This document shows, piece by piece, positions 45,477 to 54,086 of a DNA stretch of 64,000 nucleotides; position 1 is the first letter of the stretch; each line of letters opens with the position of its first letter. Made by a program: the position numbers and the translations under genes. This DNA comes from Ideonella_A sakaiensis_A (lineage in GTDB: Bacteria; Pseudomonadota; Gammaproteobacteria; Burkholderiales; Burkholderiaceae_C). Where the stretch lies: the NCBI RefSeq assembly GCF_048320135.1, contig NZ_CP182947.1, positions 4,402,001 through 4,466,000 of the forward strand, read 5' to 3'. The notes beneath the pieces were generated by a model, which saw only the letters and a list, made by a program, of their open reading frames with translations, ran no database searches and was not told the DNA's origin.

Positions 45477-46628
45477 TCAGGCCTGCGCGAGCGTCTGCTT
45501 CGCGATGTTGAGTTGATGGATCTGGCTCGTGCCCTCGTAGAGGCGGAACAGCCGCACGTCGCGGTACCAGCGCTCGATCGGCGCATAGTCGGCGACGTAG
45601 CCCGAGCCGCCGAACATCTGCACGCAGCGGTCGGCAACGCGCCCACACATCTCGGTTGCGAAGTATTTGCACATCGACGCCTCGAGCACCACTTCCTCGC
45701 CGCGGTCGCGCCTGCGCGCGGTCTCGAGGATCATCGAGCGCGCCGCGTAGATCTCGGTCTGGCAGTCGGCGATCAGTGCCTGCACGAGCTGGAAATTCGC
45801 GACCGGCTGGCCGAACTGCACCCGTTTGGTCGTGTGCGCGATCGCCATTTCGAGCATGCGCATCGCCGGTCCGGTAGACAGCGCCGCCAGGTGGATGCGT
45901 TGCTTGTTCAGCGTCTTCATCACCGTCTTGAAGCCGCGGCCTTCCTCACCGCCGATCACGTTGGTGGCCGGAACGATGCAGTTTTTGAAATAGACCTCGC
46001 CGACAGGTGAGCCGGCCTGGCCCATCTTGCGGTAGGGCGCACCGGTGCTCAGGCCCGGCATGCCGCGCTCGACGATGAAACCGCTGATGCCCTTGGCGCC
46101 TTTCGATTCCGGCTCTGTGCGCGCGGTGACGGTGAAAACATCGGCGATCGGCGCGTTGGTGATGAAGCACTTCATGCCGTCGAGCACGTAGTGGTCACCC
46201 TCGCGCCGCGCCGTCGTCTTGACGTTGGTGGCTTCGGACCCGGCATCCGGCTCGGTGACCGCGAGGCAGCCGGTCCACTCGCCGCTGGCCAGCCGCGGCA
46301 AGTACTTCGCCTTCTGCTCCTCGGTGCCGTCGGCGACGATGCCTTCGGAGCCGATGCCGGTGTTCGTGCCGACCCGCGCGCGGAACGCGACAGAACACTG
46401 CGAGATCTCGAACGCGCCGAGCACCAGCTCCTCGGTGGTCAGGCCCGCGCCGCCGTAGGCCTCGGGAATGCTCCATCCGAACAGGCCCAACTCTCGCATC
46501 TCCTGCACGAGTTCGGCCGGCACCTCGTCGCGCTCGGCGACCTGGTCCTCGGCGGGGATGGCGCGCTCGCGCACCCATTGCCGCATCTGGGTCAGCAAGG
46601 CCTGCAGCCGCTTTTCGTCTCGAATCAT
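45477..46628 (-). CDS. Acyl-CoA dehydrogenase
   Basis: A 383-residue acyl-CoA dehydrogenase. CLAVTEPDAGSEATNVKTTA, CFITNAPIADVFTVTART, and the C-terminal RLYEGTSQIHQLNIAKQTLA with the catalytic Glu in YEGT are classic. GGSGYVADYAPIERWYRDVR matches the short-chain and isovaleryl-like group. It oxidises an acyl-CoA to an enoyl-CoA via ETF. Its neighbours are an ADP-forming synthetase, which could make its substrate, and the broken MaoC hydratase at 40717, which may once have taken its product. An aldehyde dehydrogenase remnant precedes it. Confidence 0.92.
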   Translation of the reverse strand: MIRDEKRLQALLTQMRQWVRERAIPAEDQVAERDEVPAELVQEMRELGLFGWSIPEAYGGAGLTTEELVLGAFEISQCSVAFRARVGTNTGIGSEGIVADGTEEQKAKYLPRLASGEWTGCLAVTEPDAGSEATNVKTTARREGDHYVLDGMKCFITNAPIADVFTVTARTEPESKGAKGISGFIVERGMPGLSTGAPYRKMGQAGSPVGEVYFKNCIVPATNVIGGEEGRGFKTVMKTLNKQRIHLAALSTGPAMRMLEMAIAHTTKRVQFGQPVANFQLVQALIADCQTEIYAARSMILETARRRDRGEEVVLEASMCKYFATEMCGRVADRCVQMFGGSGYVADYAPIERWYRDVRLFRLYEGTSQIHQLNIAKQTLAQA

Positions 46629-46640
46629 TTGCCAGCTCCT

Positions 46641-47452
46641 TCAAAGGGGGCGTGAATAGGCGGTCTTCACCGTGGTGAAGAACTCCTGCGCATAGCGGCC
46701 CTGCGCGCGCGGGCCGTGGCTCGATGCCTTGCTGCCGCCGAACGGGACGTGGTATTCGTAGCCGGCGGTCGGCAGGTTCACCATCACGAGGCCGGCCTGG
46801 CTGTGGCGCCGGAAGTGGCTCGCATATTTCTGCGAGCGGGTGCAGATCGACGAGGCGAGGTCGAACGGCGTGTCGTTGGCGACCTGCAGCGCCTCGTCGT
46901 AGTCGCGCACCCGGGTCACCGAGGCGACCGGGCCGAAAATCTCCTCGCTGTCGATGAACAGCGCCAATGCCATGTAGTGCCCGCGCTTCGGACGCTTCAG
47001 AAGCTCGCCTCCCTCGACCAGCCGTGCGCCCTCGGCCTTGTCGATCTCGAGGTAGCGATGGTTCTGCGCCATCTGGTCTTGACTCACCACCGGCCCGATC
47101 GTCGTGCCGGGGTCGAGCGCATGGCCGACCGCCGCGCCGCGCATGCGCTCGCGCAGCGCCTCGACGAAGCGCTCGTGGATGCGTCGGTGACGATCAGCCG
47201 TGACGACGCGGTGCAGCGCTGGCCCGTAAAAAAGAAGGCCGCATCGAGCGCCGCATCGGCGGCAACCTCGAGGTCGGCATCGTCGAGCACCACCATCGGG
47301 TTCTTGCCGCCCATCTCGAGCTGCACCTTCTTGCCGGACGACATCGCGGCGGAGCCGATCTGGCGTCCGACCGATACCGACCCGGTGAAGCTGATGCTGC
47401 CATCGGCGGCGCCAACCCATTCGCTGTCTATATAGTTGGTTGCAGGGGTCAT
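46641..47452 (-). pseudogene. Aldehyde dehydrogenase remnant with internal deletion and frameshift
   Basis: The reading begins like an intact aldehyde dehydrogenase (MTPATNYIDSEWVGAADGS), then joins directly to ISFTGSVSVGRQIGS, which belongs about 200 residues further on; most of the cofactor-binding domain is missing. The catalytic Cys motif (TGQRCTASSRLIVT) is kept. Near 47181 a single-base deletion shifts the frame, after which RIHERFVEALRERMRGAAVG and the rest of the C-terminus are read in another frame to the end (TAYSRPL). The sequence resembles ketoglutarate-semialdehyde-type dehydrogenases. The gene is clearly inactive. An intact dehydrogenase remains at 52606. Confidence 0.88.
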
Positions 47453-47509
47453 CGAATCAATCGGGTCAGGGTTGGCTGGCGGGTTCGTTGCAGATAACAG
47501 CGGCGCGGA

Positions 47510-48487
47510 TCAGCTCTCGGGCTTGAAGCCGGTCTCCTTGATGATCCGGGCCCACTTCTTCGTCCCGGCTGCGATGTCCTCGCGCAGTTCAGCGGAGCCC
47601 CTGGCCACCGGGCTGAATCCGGATTTCTGCAGCGTGGCCCTGACGTCGGGCATCTGCAGCGTTTCTCGCACCGCGTTCGCAAACGCCTGCGTCTCCGCGG
47701 CCGGCGTTCCGGCTTTCGCGACGAAGGCAAACCATTCCTCGGCCTGCGCCTCCTTGTAGCCCAGCTCCGCGACGGTCGGCACATCGGGCAGCAGCTCGCT
47801 GCGCTTGGCGCCCGTCGTTGCCAGGACCCGCAGCTTGCCCTCGCGGTGCAGTTCGGTGAAGTTCGACAACACATTCACCGCCAGCGGAACCTGTCCGCCC
47901 AGCAGGTCCTGCAGCATTGGCGGGCCGCCGCGATAGGGGACGGGCGTCATCTTCATGCCTGTCTCCTTGCCCAGGATGACCCCGATGAAGTGCGGCGCCG
48001 TGCCGAGGGCGGGAATGCCGTAAAAGCCGCGCTTGTCGGGGTCGGCCTTGCTCCACGACACGAATTCGGCAAGCGACTTGGCGGGATTGCCCTGTCCGGC
48101 GACGATCGCATGTTCGAACGTGCATCCGGTGATCACCGGCTCGATCTTCGAGACGTCGTACGGCAGGCGCGGGTAGATCGTCGGATACATTGTCAGCATG
48201 CCCGGCGGCGTCAGTGCGTACTGGGTCCCGTCGGCGGGGCCGTTGTACAGCGCGCCCAGGGCGAGTTGTCCGCCGGCGCCGGTCTTGTTGTCGACGATCA
48301 CGTTGCGCTTGAGCTTGATCTGCAGTTTCTCCGCGATCGTCCGGGCTACCAGGTCCGGAGCGCCGCCGGGCGCGAAGCCGACGAGGATGGTGATCGGCCT
48401 GGCGTCCTGGGCCAGCGCAAGACCAGCGGCGGTGGTGGCAAGGGAAGCAGCGACGAGGGTTCGCAGCACTTGGCGTCTTGCAGTCAT
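47510..48487 (-). CDS. Bug-family solute receptor
   Basis: A 325-residue receptor starting at ATG 48487 behind GGAGA. The signal peptide TARRQVLRTLVAASLATTAA ends near ALAQ. The mature start DARPITILVGFAPGGAPDLV and the NKTGAGGQLALGALYNGPAD loop are Bug-type. It sits inside the P450/meta-cleavage run, between the FAH-family gene and the dead aldehyde dehydrogenase, so the ligand is likely the aromatic or side-chain acid degraded by this operon. That is inferred from position only. Confidence 0.92.
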   Translation of the reverse strand: MTARRQVLRTLVAASLATTAAGLALAQDARPITILVGFAPGGAPDLVARTIAEKLQIKLKRNVIVDNKTGAGGQLALGALYNGPADGTQYALTPPGMLTMYPTIYPRLPYDVSKIEPVITGCTFEHAIVAGQGNPAKSLAEFVSWSKADPDKRGFYGIPALGTAPHFIGVILGKETGMKMTPVPYRGGPPMLQDLLGGQVPLAVNVLSNFTELHREGKLRVLATTGAKRSELLPDVPTVAELGYKEAQAEEWFAFVAKAGTPAAETQAFANAVRETLQMPDVRATLQKSGFSPVARGSAELREDIAAGTKKWARIIKETGFKPES

Positions 48488-48557
48488 GGTTGTCTCCATT
48501 GATTGATAAGTGATTGATGAGGGCAGCAGGTGTCCTCGAGATCGGGGCATGTCCCGC

Positions 48558-49442
48558 TCACCGCGAGCGCAGGTGCTCCGGCAAGCGGCTGTCTTCGCCG
48601 TACGCGACGCGGGTCACTTCCGAACTGCTGTTCGGTTGATGGCCGACGCTGGCCCGGGGTGCCGGTGCGGCGACGACGCGATTCGACAAGCGTCCCAGGC
48701 CGGTCACCTCGACCTCGATCAGGTCGCCGACATCGAGCGGTCTCGAGTTCGCCGGCGTCGCCGTCAGGATCAGGTCGCCCGGCATCAGCGTGATGTGGCG
48801 TGCCAGGTCGGCCACGAGGTAGTCGAAGCCGAAGATCACGTCGTCGGCCAGCACGCCTTCCTGCACCAGTCGGCCGTTGCGGTAGGTTCTCAGCGTCTGC
48901 TCGCGGATGTCGATGCCCGAGACGATGCCGGGGCCGACCGGGCAGAAGCCGTCGGAGCCCTTGACGCGCAGCATCGAGCCGGCGTCGGTGTCGCGCATGT
49001 CCTGCAGCCCCATGTCGATCGCGCAGGTGAAGCCCGCCATGTGGTCCCACGCCTCGTCGGGCGTGATGTTGCGCGTCGGCTTGCCGATCACGATCGCGAC
49101 CTCGCCTTCGTAGTTGAGGTACTGGTAACCCTCGGGCCGCACGATCTCGCCGCCGTGGGCGTTGAGCGTCGTGACCGGCTTCATGAAATAGTTCGGCGTG
49201 CCGTAGTCCGCTCGGGTTGCGAGCCGCTTGCCGCGCAGTTCGTAGAAGCGCGACATGTAGTTCAGATGCAGGCAGATGATCTTGCTCGGCGTGCAGGGCG
49301 GTAGATGCACGACATCGGCGATCGCGACGACACGGCCGTCGGCCAGGCGCAGGTTTTCTTCGCCTTCTGGGCTGGCCCAGTATTCCGAGCCGTTGTGGAT
49401 CACCCGGCGCACTTCGCGGCGCGGGCCTTGCAGGACGTTCAT
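48558..49442 (-). CDS. hpaG: FAH-family isomerase/decarboxylase (HpaG-like)
   Basis: A 294-residue fumarylacetoacetate-hydrolase-family protein; ATG 49442 overlaps the dioxygenase stop by 4 bases. SKIICLHLNYMSRF, PNYFMKPVTTLNAHGGEI, LNYEGEVAIVIGKPTRNITP (metal Glu residues) and DVIFGFDYLVADLARHITLM are visible. In the homoprotocatechuate pathway HpaG decarboxylates 5-oxopent-3-ene-1,2,5-tricarboxylate and isomerises the product. Position next to the ring-cleaving enzyme and hydratase supports that. Other FAH enzymes (acylpyruvases) have the same fold, so the assignment is at pathway level. Confidence 0.82.
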   Translation of the reverse strand: MNVLQGPRREVRRVIHNGSEYWASPEGEENLRLADGRVVAIADVVHLPPCTPSKIICLHLNYMSRFYELRGKRLATRADYGTPNYFMKPVTTLNAHGGEIVRPEGYQYLNYEGEVAIVIGKPTRNITPDEAWDHMAGFTCAIDMGLQDMRDTDAGSMLRVKGSDGFCPVGPGIVSGIDIREQTLRTYRNGRLVQEGVLADDVIFGFDYLVADLARHITLMPGDLILTATPANSRPLDVGDLIEVEVTGLGRLSNRVVAAPAPRASVGHQPNSSSEVTRVAYGEDSRLPEHLRSR

Positions 49443-50314
49443 GCGTTCACCTTCTGGGTTGTGGTGTCGAACCAGATGTGCACGTTGCCCGTGCCCATCG
49501 CGTTTTCGTAGGCGGAAAGCTGCTCGCTGCGGGCCGTGCATTGGCGGCCGCCGAGGGCGCCGACCATCTGCAGGTAGTGGCCGCACAGGCCTTCGTAGGC
49601 CGCGGCGCGCAGTTCCGGGTAGCGGTCGATGACCGATGCGTGGTCGCCCTTGGCCCAGGAAGCCATCACCTCGTGGTCGAGCGTCACATGTTTCGGATCG
49701 CTGATGTTTTCCGGATCCCACCAGCGCGGGTTGCGCGGCTGGAAGTCGAGGTCGACCATGCGATGGCTCAGCGCACCCGAGGCCAGCAGCACGACGCGTG
49801 CGTCGCTGCGCCGGATCGCTTCGCCGATCACCTCGCCCATCGCCAGGAAATGGTGCAGGCGGGCGTTCTGGCAGATCCCTGCACCGAGTACGCGCTCGCC
49901 GCGCCACAGCGGCTCGAGCAGGTTCACCGTCGGATATTCCGGTCCTATGTGCTCGTTGGTCGCGTTTTCGACCGGCACCTTGCGCTCGGCACCGACCCGG
50001 GCAATCTCGGCTGCCAGGGCCGGTGCGCCATCGTAGTCGTAGGGTATGTCGTGCAGGATCCACGGCATCTCGTTGGAGGTATAGATGCCCTTGTAATGCG
50101 GTGCACCGGCCACGATGTGGCGGCCACTCGTGAACCAGTGCGTGTCGAAGATAATGAGCGTGTCGGGCCGCGCGTCATCGATCTTGCTGCGCAGGCGTGC
50201 ATAGCCCTCGACCAGGTCGGTGTCATGGCCGTTGCCCATTTCGATGCGGTCCGCCTTCGGACGGAAAAGACCCGGGTGATGCGACACGATGGCCGCGCCG
50301 ACGATTTGTCCCAC
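49439..50314 (-). CDS. hpaD: Class III extradiol dioxygenase (HpaD-like)
   Basis: A 291-residue LigB-type extradiol dioxygenase. IVSHHPGL (H12, H13), IIFDTHWF (H59) and the ENATNEHIGPEYPTVNLLEP Glu region fit the iron(II)-binding 2-His-1-carboxylate set. SGALSHRMVDLDFQPRNPRW contains the second-half His. Length and motifs match 3,4-dihydroxyphenylacetate 2,3-dioxygenase. It opens the ring of a catechol meta to the hydroxyls, giving the semialdehyde handled by the dehydrogenase at 52606. The flanking P450/reductase genes may produce this catechol. Confidence 0.87.
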   Translation of the reverse strand: MGQIVGAAIVSHHPGLFRPKADRIEMGNGHDTDLVEGYARLRSKIDDARPDTLIIFDTHWFTSGRHIVAGAPHYKGIYTSNEMPWILHDIPYDYDGAPALAAEIARVGAERKVPVENATNEHIGPEYPTVNLLEPLWRGERVLGAGICQNARLHHFLAMGEVIGEAIRRSDARVVLLASGALSHRMVDLDFQPRNPRWWDPENISDPKHVTLDHEVMASWAKGDHASVIDRYPELRAAAYEGLCGHYLQMVGALGGRQCTARSEQLSAYENAMGTGNVHIWFDTTTQKVNA

Positions 50315-50333
50315 TGGAGTTCCTTTCGGTTGC

Positions 50334-51293
50334 TTAGAGATCGAGAATCAGCACGTCGCTGCGCGCACGCGAGACGCAGGGCATCACCTTGTCGCAGGAG
50401 CGCCGCTCCTCGTCGGTGAGGAACGAGTCGCGGTGATCGGGCTCGCCGCCGAGGACGCCTGTCAGGCAGGTGCCACAGACGCCCTGCTCGCACGACACGT
50501 CGACCATGACGCCGTACTGCGCAAGGGCCTGGGCGATGCTCAGTTCCTCGGGCACCACGTAGTCGCCGCCGCTGCGTGCGAGCTTGACGACGAACGACCC
50601 GCGCGGCGCGGCCAGCGCATCCTGGTCGGCGGTGAAATATTCGACGTGGATCGCTTCGGGCGGCCAGGTCGCGCTGGCGACGTCCTCCACGCTGTCCATG
50701 AAAGGCCGCGGCCCGCACAGGTAGAGGTGCGCGTGCGGCCGGCGCGTCCACAGGATCTTGCGCAGCTTAGCCCGCGTGGCCTCCGGTGCGAGGGCGTAGT
50801 GAAAGTCGACCCGACCGCCGAACGCCGGCGCCGACAACTCGTCGTGGAACGCCGCCAATGCGATCGAGCGCGCGAAATAGTGAAGCTCGAACGACGCGCC
50901 GCGAGCCAGCAGGTGGCGCGCCATCGACAGGATCGGTGTGACACCGATGCCGCCCGCGACGAGCACATAATGCGCTGCCGTATCGCGCAGCTCGAAATTG
51001 TTGCGCGGCGCGCCGATCTCGAGCGTGTCCCCTTCCTTGATCCGCTCGTGCACCGCGGCCGAGCCGCCGCGTGAATCGGTCTCGCGTTTCACCGCGATGG
51101 TGTAGCGATCGGTGTCGGCCGGGCCGTTGCACAGCGAATACTGCCGCACCAGTCCCGCGCCGAGGTGAACGTCGATGTGTGACCCGGGCGTGAACGGCGG
51201 CAGTGGCGTGCCGTTGGCCGCCTCGAGTTCCAGCACTCGCACTTCTGCGCTGGCCGGCCGAATGCCTCGGACGCGTACATTGAGTTTCGTCAT
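50334..51293 (-). CDS. Phthalate-dioxygenase-type reductase (PDR/VanB family)
   Basis: A 319-residue electron-transfer flavoprotein: flavin domain with RQYSLCNGP (50-58), NAD domain with LVAGGIGVTPILSMARHL (residues 111-128) and LYLCGPRPFM, then a C-terminal plant-type 2Fe-2S ferredoxin with Cys at 268, 273, 276 and 306 (CEQGVCGTC). Such reductases usually serve Rieske oxygenases, but none is present; the only oxygenase partner is the P450 encoded 12 bases upstream. It should deliver NADH electrons to that P450. The unfused P450-PDR arrangement parallels the fused P450RhF-type enzymes. Confidence 0.93.
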   Translation of the reverse strand: MTKLNVRVRGIRPASAEVRVLELEAANGTPLPPFTPGSHIDVHLGAGLVRQYSLCNGPADTDRYTIAVKRETDSRGGSAAVHERIKEGDTLEIGAPRNNFELRDTAAHYVLVAGGIGVTPILSMARHLLARGASFELHYFARSIALAAFHDELSAPAFGGRVDFHYALAPEATRAKLRKILWTRRPHAHLYLCGPRPFMDSVEDVASATWPPEAIHVEYFTADQDALAAPRGSFVVKLARSGGDYVVPEELSIAQALAQYGVMVDVSCEQGVCGTCLTGVLGGEPDHRDSFLTDEERRSCDKVMPCVSRARSDVLILDL

Positions 51294-51305
51294 GTCGCCG
51301 CTCCC

Positions 51306-52553
51306 TCACCCGTTGCGCGGCCCGAGCCGCGCCGGCAGCGCGAAGGGACCGTTGATGAAATTGCTGCGCAGCCGGTCGACTGGACCCGTCGCGTACACCT
51401 TCGGATAGCGGCGCAGCAACTCGGTGTAGGCGATGCGGATCTCCAGCTTGGCGAGGTGGGCGCCCAGGCAGAAGTGCGGGCCGGCCATGCCGAAGGCCAT
51501 CTGCGGGTTGGGCGAACGGCCGATGTCGAAGCAATAGGGATCGGCGAACTTCGATTCGTCGAAGTTGCCGGATGCGAACCAGACCGCCACCTTGTCGCCG
51601 GCGGCGATCTTCTGGCCCGCGACCTCGGTGTCACGCGTGGCCGTGCGACGCATGTGCATCGTCGGCGACGCCCAGCGGATGATTTCCTCGGTTGCGTTTG
51701 CGGCCTGGCCGTCGAGGTCTTTGAGCCACCGATCCCGCTGCTCCGGGAAGTCGGTGAATGCACGCAGGCCGTAGCTGATCGAGGACCGGACCGTGTCGGC
51801 CCCGGCGGCGCCGAGCAGGCCGAAGAACGAGCCGAGTTCGTCGATGCTGATCCGCTGGCCGTCGATGGTCGCGGCGACGAGCGAGCTCATCACGTCGTTC
51901 TTCGGTTCCTTCTGCCGCTGCTCGGCGAGCCAGCGCCCGTAGGCCTGGATCTCGCGGCCGGCTTCGCCGACGCCTTGCTGGTCGCCGCCGAAGCGGGGGT
52001 CGCCGGAGAAGAAGGTGCGGTCCGCGAGGTCCAGCATGCGCCGCTGGTCCTCGGCGGGAACGCCCATCAGGTCGTAGAACACGCCCAAAGGCAGCGGGGT
52101 CGCGAAGTCGCGCACGAAGTCGATCTCGTCGTCGCCGTCCAGGCTGTCGAGGATCGTCGTCACCCGGGCGCGGATCTGGTCCTGCAGCTTGGCCACGCTC
52201 ATCGAGCTGAAGGTCGGGCCCACCAAGCGGCGAAAGCGCGTGTGCTCGGGCGGGTCCTTCTCGATCATCGAACCCTCGGCGGCGTGCGGCAGGTCGCCCT
52301 CGAACTGCACCTGCACGCCTTCGCGATTGCTAAACGTCGCCGGATCACGGTTCACCGCGACGATGTCGTCGTAGCGGACCACGGCCCAGAAGCCCTTCTT
52401 GCCCGAGTCGGGATGCTGGTGCCACGACACCGGTGCCTCCTGGCGCAGCTTGCGGAACAAACCCGCCAGGTCGGGCCTCATGAAGGTGTCGATCGAGGCG
52501 AGGTTGATGTCGCCGACCGCCAGGTCGGTCGTCGGTGCGTCCTTCGTGCTCAT
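51306..52553 (-). CDS. Cytochrome P450 monooxygenase
   Basis: A 415-residue bacterial P450. The oxygen-binding I-helix motif is AAGADTVRSS (GADT 251-254), the ExxR pair is E290/R293 in EEIIRWASP, and the heme Cys is C362 in FGMAGPHFCLGAHLAKLE. ATG 52553 begins a soluble protein without membrane anchor. Its gene is directly followed by a PDR-type reductase and embedded in a catechol meta-cleavage operon, so it probably hydroxylates or O-demethylates an aromatic acid to give the catechol for HpaD. I cannot tell which methoxy- or hydroxy-arene it prefers. Confidence 0.95.
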   Translation of the reverse strand: MSTKDAPTTDLAVGDINLASIDTFMRPDLAGLFRKLRQEAPVSWHQHPDSGKKGFWAVVRYDDIVAVNRDPATFSNREGVQVQFEGDLPHAAEGSMIEKDPPEHTRFRRLVGPTFSSMSVAKLQDQIRARVTTILDSLDGDDEIDFVRDFATPLPLGVFYDLMGVPAEDQRRMLDLADRTFFSGDPRFGGDQQGVGEAGREIQAYGRWLAEQRQKEPKNDVMSSLVAATIDGQRISIDELGSFFGLLGAAGADTVRSSISYGLRAFTDFPEQRDRWLKDLDGQAANATEEIIRWASPTMHMRRTATRDTEVAGQKIAAGDKVAVWFASGNFDESKFADPYCFDIGRSPNPQMAFGMAGPHFCLGAHLAKLEIRIAYTELLRRYPKVYATGPVDRLRSNFINGPFALPARLGPRNG

Positions 52554-52605
52554 GCTGTGTGTCCTTGTCGACAGTGCGTGGTTTGGCAGCGCTTGCTGTC
52601 CGTCC

Positions 52606-54078
52606 TCAGCGCCCGGCGAAGACCGGGGCATAGGGCTTCTGCGGCAGCATCACGTCCTTGATGTCGCAGAAGAACTCGAAGCTCCACTGCCCACCCTCGC
52701 GGCCGATGCCGGAGTCGCCGACGCCGCCGAACGGGGCTTCCAGGTCGCGCAGGAAGAACGAGTTGACCCAGACCATGCCGGTGCGAACCTGCCGGGCCAC
52801 GTCGACCGCGCGCTGCTCCGATCCGAATACGACTCCGGCCAGGCCGAAGCGGGTGCTGTTCGCGAGCCGGACCGCCTCGGCATCGCCGTCGAAGGTCTGC
52901 AGCACCAGCACCGGGCCGAAGATCTCGTTCTGCACCACCTCGTCGGATTCGCCGACGTCGGTGACCAGTGTCGGCTGGTAGTAGAGGTCGCCGGCCTCGT
53001 GTTTCGCACCGCCCCACAGGATCGTCGCGCCACTCTCGCGTGCGCGGTCGACGAAGCCGGCCACCTTGTCGAACTGGCGCGGGTGGATGATCGGGCCGAT
53101 CTCGGTCGACGGCTGGCGCGGATCGCCAACGTTCAGGCTCGCCACCACCTTCTTCATCCGCGCCACGAAGTCGTCTGCAACCCGGCCGTCGACGAGTAGC
53201 CGCGTGCCGGCCAGGCACACCTGCCCGGCATTGCGGTACTGCAGCGCGGCGGTGCTGGCGGCCAGGTCCAGGTCGGCGTCGTCGAGGACGACGAAGGCCG
53301 ACTTGCCGCCGAGCTCGAAGCTGGCCGGCACCAGGTTGCGCCCGGTGGACTGCGCAATCGACTTGGCGGTCGGCACCGAGCCGGTGAACGAGACACGCGC
53401 AATGCGCGGGTCGGCGACCAGCGTCGCGCCGGTCGTCGCGCCGATGCCCTGCACGACGTTGATCACGCCTGGGGGCAAACCCGCGGCTGCCGCCACGTCG
53501 GCGAGCATCGAGCAGGTCAGCGGCGCCCACTCCGGCGGCTTGACGATCACGGTGTTGCCGGCCGCGAGCGCCGGGCCCAGCTTCCAGGTAGTCAGCATCA
53601 TCGGCGAGTTCCACGGCGTAATTAGCACGCAGACGCCGGCCGGATCGAACTGCAGGCGGTGCTTGGCATTGCGCCCTTCGATCGTGTGATCGACCAGCTT
53701 CATCGCCTCGTCGGCGAAGAAGGCGATGTTGTGGGCGCAGCGCTCGATCTGGTGGCCTTTCAGGCGAGCGAACAACATGCCGTTGTCTTCGCACTCGACA
53801 CGGGCGAGCTTGTCGCCCCAGGCCTTGAGTTCGGCCGCGAAGCGGTGCAGGTGCTCGCGCCGCTTCTCCGGACCGAGTGCGGCCCAGGCTGGAAATGCGG
53901 CGCGGGCGGCCTCGATCGCTGCATCACAGTGTTCGGGCAGACCCGCGGCGATGTGGCCGATCAGGTGACCGTCTATCGGGCTGCGGTCCTCGAAGCGCTC
54001 GGCAGACGGCACGCGCTCGCCGTTGATGAAATGGTCGGTCGAGACCTCGATGCCGTCGATGGCGATGGTGTTGCTCAT
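52606..54078 (-). CDS. hpaE: Aldehyde dehydrogenase (HpaE-like semialdehyde dehydrogenase)
   Basis: A 490-residue aldehyde dehydrogenase with start ATG 54078. It has LITPWNSPMMLTTWKLGPAL, the NAD-binding SFTGSVPTAK, the general-base Glu in FELGGKSA and the catalytic Cys in NAGQVCLAGTR. The C-terminal PFGGVGDSGIGREGG is typical. Of the family it is closest by context to 5-carboxymethyl-2-hydroxymuconate semialdehyde dehydrogenase (HpaE), next to a hydratase and an extradiol dioxygenase. It would oxidise the ring-cleavage product to the acid. A generic aldehyde dehydrogenase role cannot be excluded from motifs alone. Confidence 0.88.
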   Translation of the reverse strand: MSNTIAIDGIEVSTDHFINGERVPSAERFEDRSPIDGHLIGHIAAGLPEHCDAAIEAARAAFPAWAALGPEKRREHLHRFAAELKAWGDKLARVECEDNGMLFARLKGHQIERCAHNIAFFADEAMKLVDHTIEGRNAKHRLQFDPAGVCVLITPWNSPMMLTTWKLGPALAAGNTVIVKPPEWAPLTCSMLADVAAAAGLPPGVINVVQGIGATTGATLVADPRIARVSFTGSVPTAKSIAQSTGRNLVPASFELGGKSAFVVLDDADLDLAASTAALQYRNAGQVCLAGTRLLVDGRVADDFVARMKKVVASLNVGDPRQPSTEIGPIIHPRQFDKVAGFVDRARESGATILWGGAKHEAGDLYYQPTLVTDVGESDEVVQNEIFGPVLVLQTFDGDAEAVRLANSTRFGLAGVVFGSEQRAVDVARQVRTGMVWVNSFFLRDLEAPFGGVGDSGIGREGGQWSFEFFCDIKDVMLPQKPYAPVFAGR

Positions 54079-54086
54079 CTGATTTC

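Noticed and set aside
43855..45516. A 553-codon open frame antisense to the acyl-CoA synthetase
   Set aside because: Compositionally a shadow (Arg, Gly, His rich) of a gene with complete family motifs on the other strand.
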